A stretch of 6,214 bases of DNA from an uncultured Verrucomicrobiota bacterium. GTDB taxonomy: Bacteria > Verrucomicrobiota > Kiritimatiellia > RFP12 > UBA1067. Position 1 is the stretch's first letter, and every line of letters starts with the position of its first letter. Of the stretch, positions 4,500-6,214 are shown piece after piece. The translations under genes and the position numbers were made by a program. The stretch spans positions 1 through 6,214 of the forward strand of contig CAMEZU010000114.1 of the NCBI GenBank assembly GCA_945947925.1, written 5' to 3'. Below the pieces are notes generated by a model. That model was not told where the DNA came from, did not search any database, and was given only the letters and a program-made list of their open reading frames with translations.

Positions 4500-4964
4500 A
4501 TGAGAGACGATCTTGAGAATCTGAAGACGCTGGGCAAGACGACGAAGGCTTCGACGGACTACGATCCGACGATGCTGGACGCGTTTGCGAACAAGCATCC
4601 CGAGCGCGACTACTGGGTGACCTTTACGGCGCCCGAGTTCACGACCCTCTGTCCGAAGACAGGCCAGCCCGACTTCGCGACGCTGACGATCCGCTACATC
4701 CCGGGGAAGAAGCTCGTCGAGTCGAAGTCCCTGAAGCTCTACCTCTTCGGCTTCCGCAACCACGGCGACTTCCACGAGGACGTGATCAACGTGATCTACA
4801 ACGATCTCGTCCAGCTCCTCAAGCCGAAGTACATGGAGGTCTACGGCAAGTTCGCCGCGCGCGGCGGCATCTCGATCGACCCCTTCGTGAACGGAGGGAC
4901 AGGCCCCAAATACAAGAAGCTCGCCGAAGCCCGCTTCAATTCCTGGTCCGGTGTAAGAGATTGA
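4500..4964 (+). CDS. queF: NADPH-dependent 7-cyano-7-deazaguanine (preQ0) reductase QueF
   Basis: A 154-residue single-domain (Bacillus YkvM-type) QueF, which reduces the nitrile of preQ0 to the aminomethyl group of preQ1 in queuosine synthesis. Nucleophile C51 and proton donor D58 appear in FTTLCPKTGQPDF. The QueF signature ESKSLKLYLFGFRNH is at 74-88, and the H92-E93 pair recognises the substrate. The C51-to-D58 and C51-to-H92 distances (7 and 41) equal those of the B. subtilis enzyme (C55, D62, H96). The start at 4500 is set by the promoter. The next gene begins four bases after the stop, so both are likely on one message. With queD in the preceding block, it implies that the cell makes queuosine itself. 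Confidence 0.96.
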   Translation: MRDDLENLKTLGKTTKASTDYDPTMLDAFANKHPERDYWVTFTAPEFTTLCPKTGQPDFATLTIRYIPGKKLVESKSLKLYLFGFRNHGDFHEDVINVIYNDLVQLLKPKYMEVYGKFAARGGISIDPFVNGGTGPKYKKLAEARFNSWSGVRD

Positions 4965-4968
4965 AGGC

Positions 4969-6165
4969 ATGAATTTCTGGGGAATCACAGGGACGAATGG
5001 TAAGACCACCTGCACGTGGATCTTCGCCGAATTCGTGAACGCCTGTCCGGGGCGGAAGTGCGGGTACCTGACGACCGTGGAGGTCTTTGACGGGAAGGAC
5101 CGGTACTCGACGGGCTATACGACGCCGCCGCTCAAGCAGCTGAAGGAGATCTTCGCGCGGATGGAGGCGAACGGACTCACCGACTGCGTGATGGAGGTGT
5201 CGAGCCATGCGATCCACCAGCGGCGGACGGGTGACACGGTCTTTGCGGGCGGCGCGTTCACGAACCTCTCGGAGGACCATCTCGACTACCACAGGACGAT
5301 GGAGGAGTACTTCCGCGTCAAGGCGTCCTTCGCGAAGCAGATCGCGGACGAGGCGCCGTCGCCGCGGGCGGACAGCGGGCGGAGGGATTTCCCGCCGTAC
5401 GTCGTCTGCCTGGACGGCGGGTACGGACGCGAGATGCTCGAGGCGGTCGGCGGGTATCCGCTCAACGTCCTGCCGGTGAGCAACAAGACGCCAAGGTACG
5501 ACCTCACGGACCTGCCGCTCGTCGGCGACTACAACAAGTCGAACGTCCTCGTCGCGGCGGCGCTCGCCGAGGCGGCGGGGGTGCCGCGAGACGTCATCCA
5601 GGCGACGATCCCGAAGCTGGCGCCGCGGTGGGGACGGCTCGAGCGCGTGGAGAATCCCGCGGTGAAAGCCGAGGTCTACGTCGATTTCGCCCACACGCCC
5701 GACGGCCTCGAGAAGGTCCTGACGGCGATGCGCAACGAACTGGATGCCAGACGGACAGGAGAATCCGAACATCCCGAAACCCAAACACCCCAAACAGCGT
5801 CTCCCGCCCTCTGGGTCGTCTTCGGCGCAGGCGGGGACCGCGACCCGATGAAGCGTCCGCTGATGGGCGAGGCGTGCGCGAAGCTCGCCGACCGGCTGGT
5901 CGTGACGAGCGACAATCCGCGCAGCGAGGATCCGATGAAGATCATCGAGGCGATTGTGGCCGGGATCAAACCATCGTCCGTCGCAGATCCTTCATTGCTC
6001 ATCGTTGAACCGGACCGTGCGAAGGCGATCCGCTATGCGTTGGCGAACGCCGCCGCAGGCGACATCGTGATTATCGCCGGAAAAGGCCACGAGACGACGC
6101 AGGAGATCGCCGGCGTCAAGCACCCCTTCGACGACCGCGAACAGGTCCGCGCGTTTGGTGGATGA
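4969..6165 (+). CDS. murE: MurE-type UDP-MurNAc-tripeptide ligase lacking the N-terminal domain
   Basis: A 398-residue Mur ligase, predicted to add meso-diaminopimelate to UDP-MurNAc-L-Ala-D-Glu in the cytoplasm. The protein starts almost directly at the ATP loop GITGTNGKTT (5-14). EVSSHA (76-81), NLSEDHLDYH with H104-H108, the carbamylated-lysine position K118, LVGDYNKSN, VDFAHTPDGLEKVL, FGAGGDRD and the C-terminal DNPR (315-318) followed by GKGHE are all present; DNPR marks meso-DAP specificity. E. coli MurE is about 495 residues with its P-loop near residue 115, so roughly 100 residues that bind the UDP part are missing. A TAA at 4954-4956 in the same frame excludes an upstream start. Residues about 265-279 are encoded by an 8-base repeat. 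YTTPPL lacks the aspartate of the usual TTPDPL. It could be a working short MurE, a paralogue with another substrate, or a 5'-truncated gene. Confidence 0.88.
   Translation: MNFWGITGTNGKTTCTWIFAEFVNACPGRKCGYLTTVEVFDGKDRYSTGYTTPPLKQLKEIFARMEANGLTDCVMEVSSHAIHQRRTGDTVFAGGAFTNLSEDHLDYHRTMEEYFRVKASFAKQIADEAPSPRADSGRRDFPPYVVCLDGGYGREMLEAVGGYPLNVLPVSNKTPRYDLTDLPLVGDYNKSNVLVAAALAEAAGVPRDVIQATIPKLAPRWGRLERVENPAVKAEVYVDFAHTPDGLEKVLTAMRNELDARRTGESEHPETQTPQTASPALWVVFGAGGDRDPMKRPLMGEACAKLADRLVVTSDNPRSEDPMKIIEAIVAGIKPSSVADPSLLIVEPDRAKAIRYALANAAAGDIVIIAGKGHETTQEIAGVKHPFDDREQVRAFGG
5762..5793 (+). repeat. 8-base degenerate tandem array inside murE
   Basis: Four consecutive octamers, AATCCGAA-type when rotated, can be read as ATCCGAAC, ATCCCGAA, ACCCAAAC, ACCCCAAA from 5763. 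They resemble the CCCAACAT units in rsmD in composition and period. The product is the run EHPETQTPQT in a linker between the central and C-terminal Mur domains, where related proteins are about 10-15 residues shorter. Confidence 0.6.
5989..6009 (+). repeat. Possible short 7-base array near the end of murE
   Basis: CCTTCAT, TGCTCAT, CGTTGAA line up at a 7-base period and share GCTCATCGTT with the end of the array in the radical SAM gene (873-888 region). Only about two units are clear, and the encoded SLLIVEPDRA partly matches the normal family sequence, so chance is a real alternative. Confidence 0.35.
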
Positions 6166-6214
6166 AACACAGAGAGCCCTTCGGGCTTCCGAGGAGAGGT
6201 CGATTGGAGGGGCG
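6162..6214 (+). CDS. Possible start of a further gene, cut by the window edge
   Basis: An ATG overlaps the murE stop as ATGA, the same arrangement seen at four other gene junctions here, and stays open for 17 codons to the window edge (MKHREPFGLPRRGRLEG). The peptide is not recognised. An alternative is that the real start lies just beyond the edge, because GAGGAGAGG and GGAGGGG near 6190-6212 look like ribosome binding sites. Downstream of murE, murF is the usual neighbour, but nothing visible here identifies it. Confidence 0.3.
   Translation, partial: MKHREPFGLPRRGRLEG

Noticed and set aside
4500..4968. Missing MurE N-terminal domain hidden in another frame upstream
   Set aside because: The 465 bases upstream encode a complete, motif-perfect QueF, leaving no room for the domain.
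4936..5793. Minus-strand open frame opposite murE (285 codons)
   Set aside because: It is arginine-rich, motif-free and mirrors the codon bias of murE.
6175..6187. Hairpin AGCCC-TTC-GGGCT after murE as an intrinsic terminator
   Set aside because: Only five base pairs and no T run follow; purine-rich ribosome-site-like sequence comes next instead.

Overview
The window is about 6.2 kb of dense, GC-rich bacterial chromosome with every supported gene on the + strand. The content is housekeeping: rRNA modification, queuosine synthesis, cell-wall synthesis and small enzymes. The MurE-type ligase carries the DNPR signature of meso-diaminopimelate-specific enzymes, which points to a Gram-negative-type wall. 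My best guess is an uncultured PVC-group bacterium (Kiritimatiellota/Lentisphaerae-like). This rests on the overall style (high GC, ATG-tatabox leaderless starts, scattered short repeats), not on a marker gene, so it is weak.

Layout. Block A (about 8-1883) is a small winged-helix protein, a COG1313-type radical SAM protein and a TatD-family hydrolase, with abutting or overlapping start/stop codons. A hairpin follows. Block B (about 1916-4411) is an RluB/RsuA-family pseudouridine synthase, YggU (DUF167), a YbgC-like hotdog thioesterase and QueD, each overlapping the next, then rsmD after a 41-base spacer. An AT-rich inverted repeat follows. Block C (4485 to the right edge) is queF, an unusually short MurE-type ligase, and possibly the start of one more gene.

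Each block opens with an extended -10 promoter (TGSTATAAT) whose last T lies only 6-8 bases before the ATG. These transcripts should therefore be leaderless or nearly so, and those first genes have no Shine-Dalgarno sequence. Genes inside block B do have good GGAGG-type sites. No other TATAAT was seen in the window.

What stands out. (1) The leaderless promoter module occurs three times. (2) Short tandem arrays with a 7-base period (degenerate TGRNNNR) lie inside the radical SAM and TatD genes and on both sides of rsmD. Arrays with an 8-base period (CCCAACAT-like) lie inside rsmD and murE. All the coding copies are read through in frame as odd hydrophilic inserts. (3) The MurE-like protein begins directly at its ATP-binding loop and lacks the whole N-terminal UDP-substrate domain; an in-frame stop just upstream rules out a longer start. 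(4) The first gene looks like a chimera of two accessory-gene ends. I found no CRISPR array, tRNA, rRNA, insertion sequence or recognisable defence system, and no strong case for a new multi-gene system.
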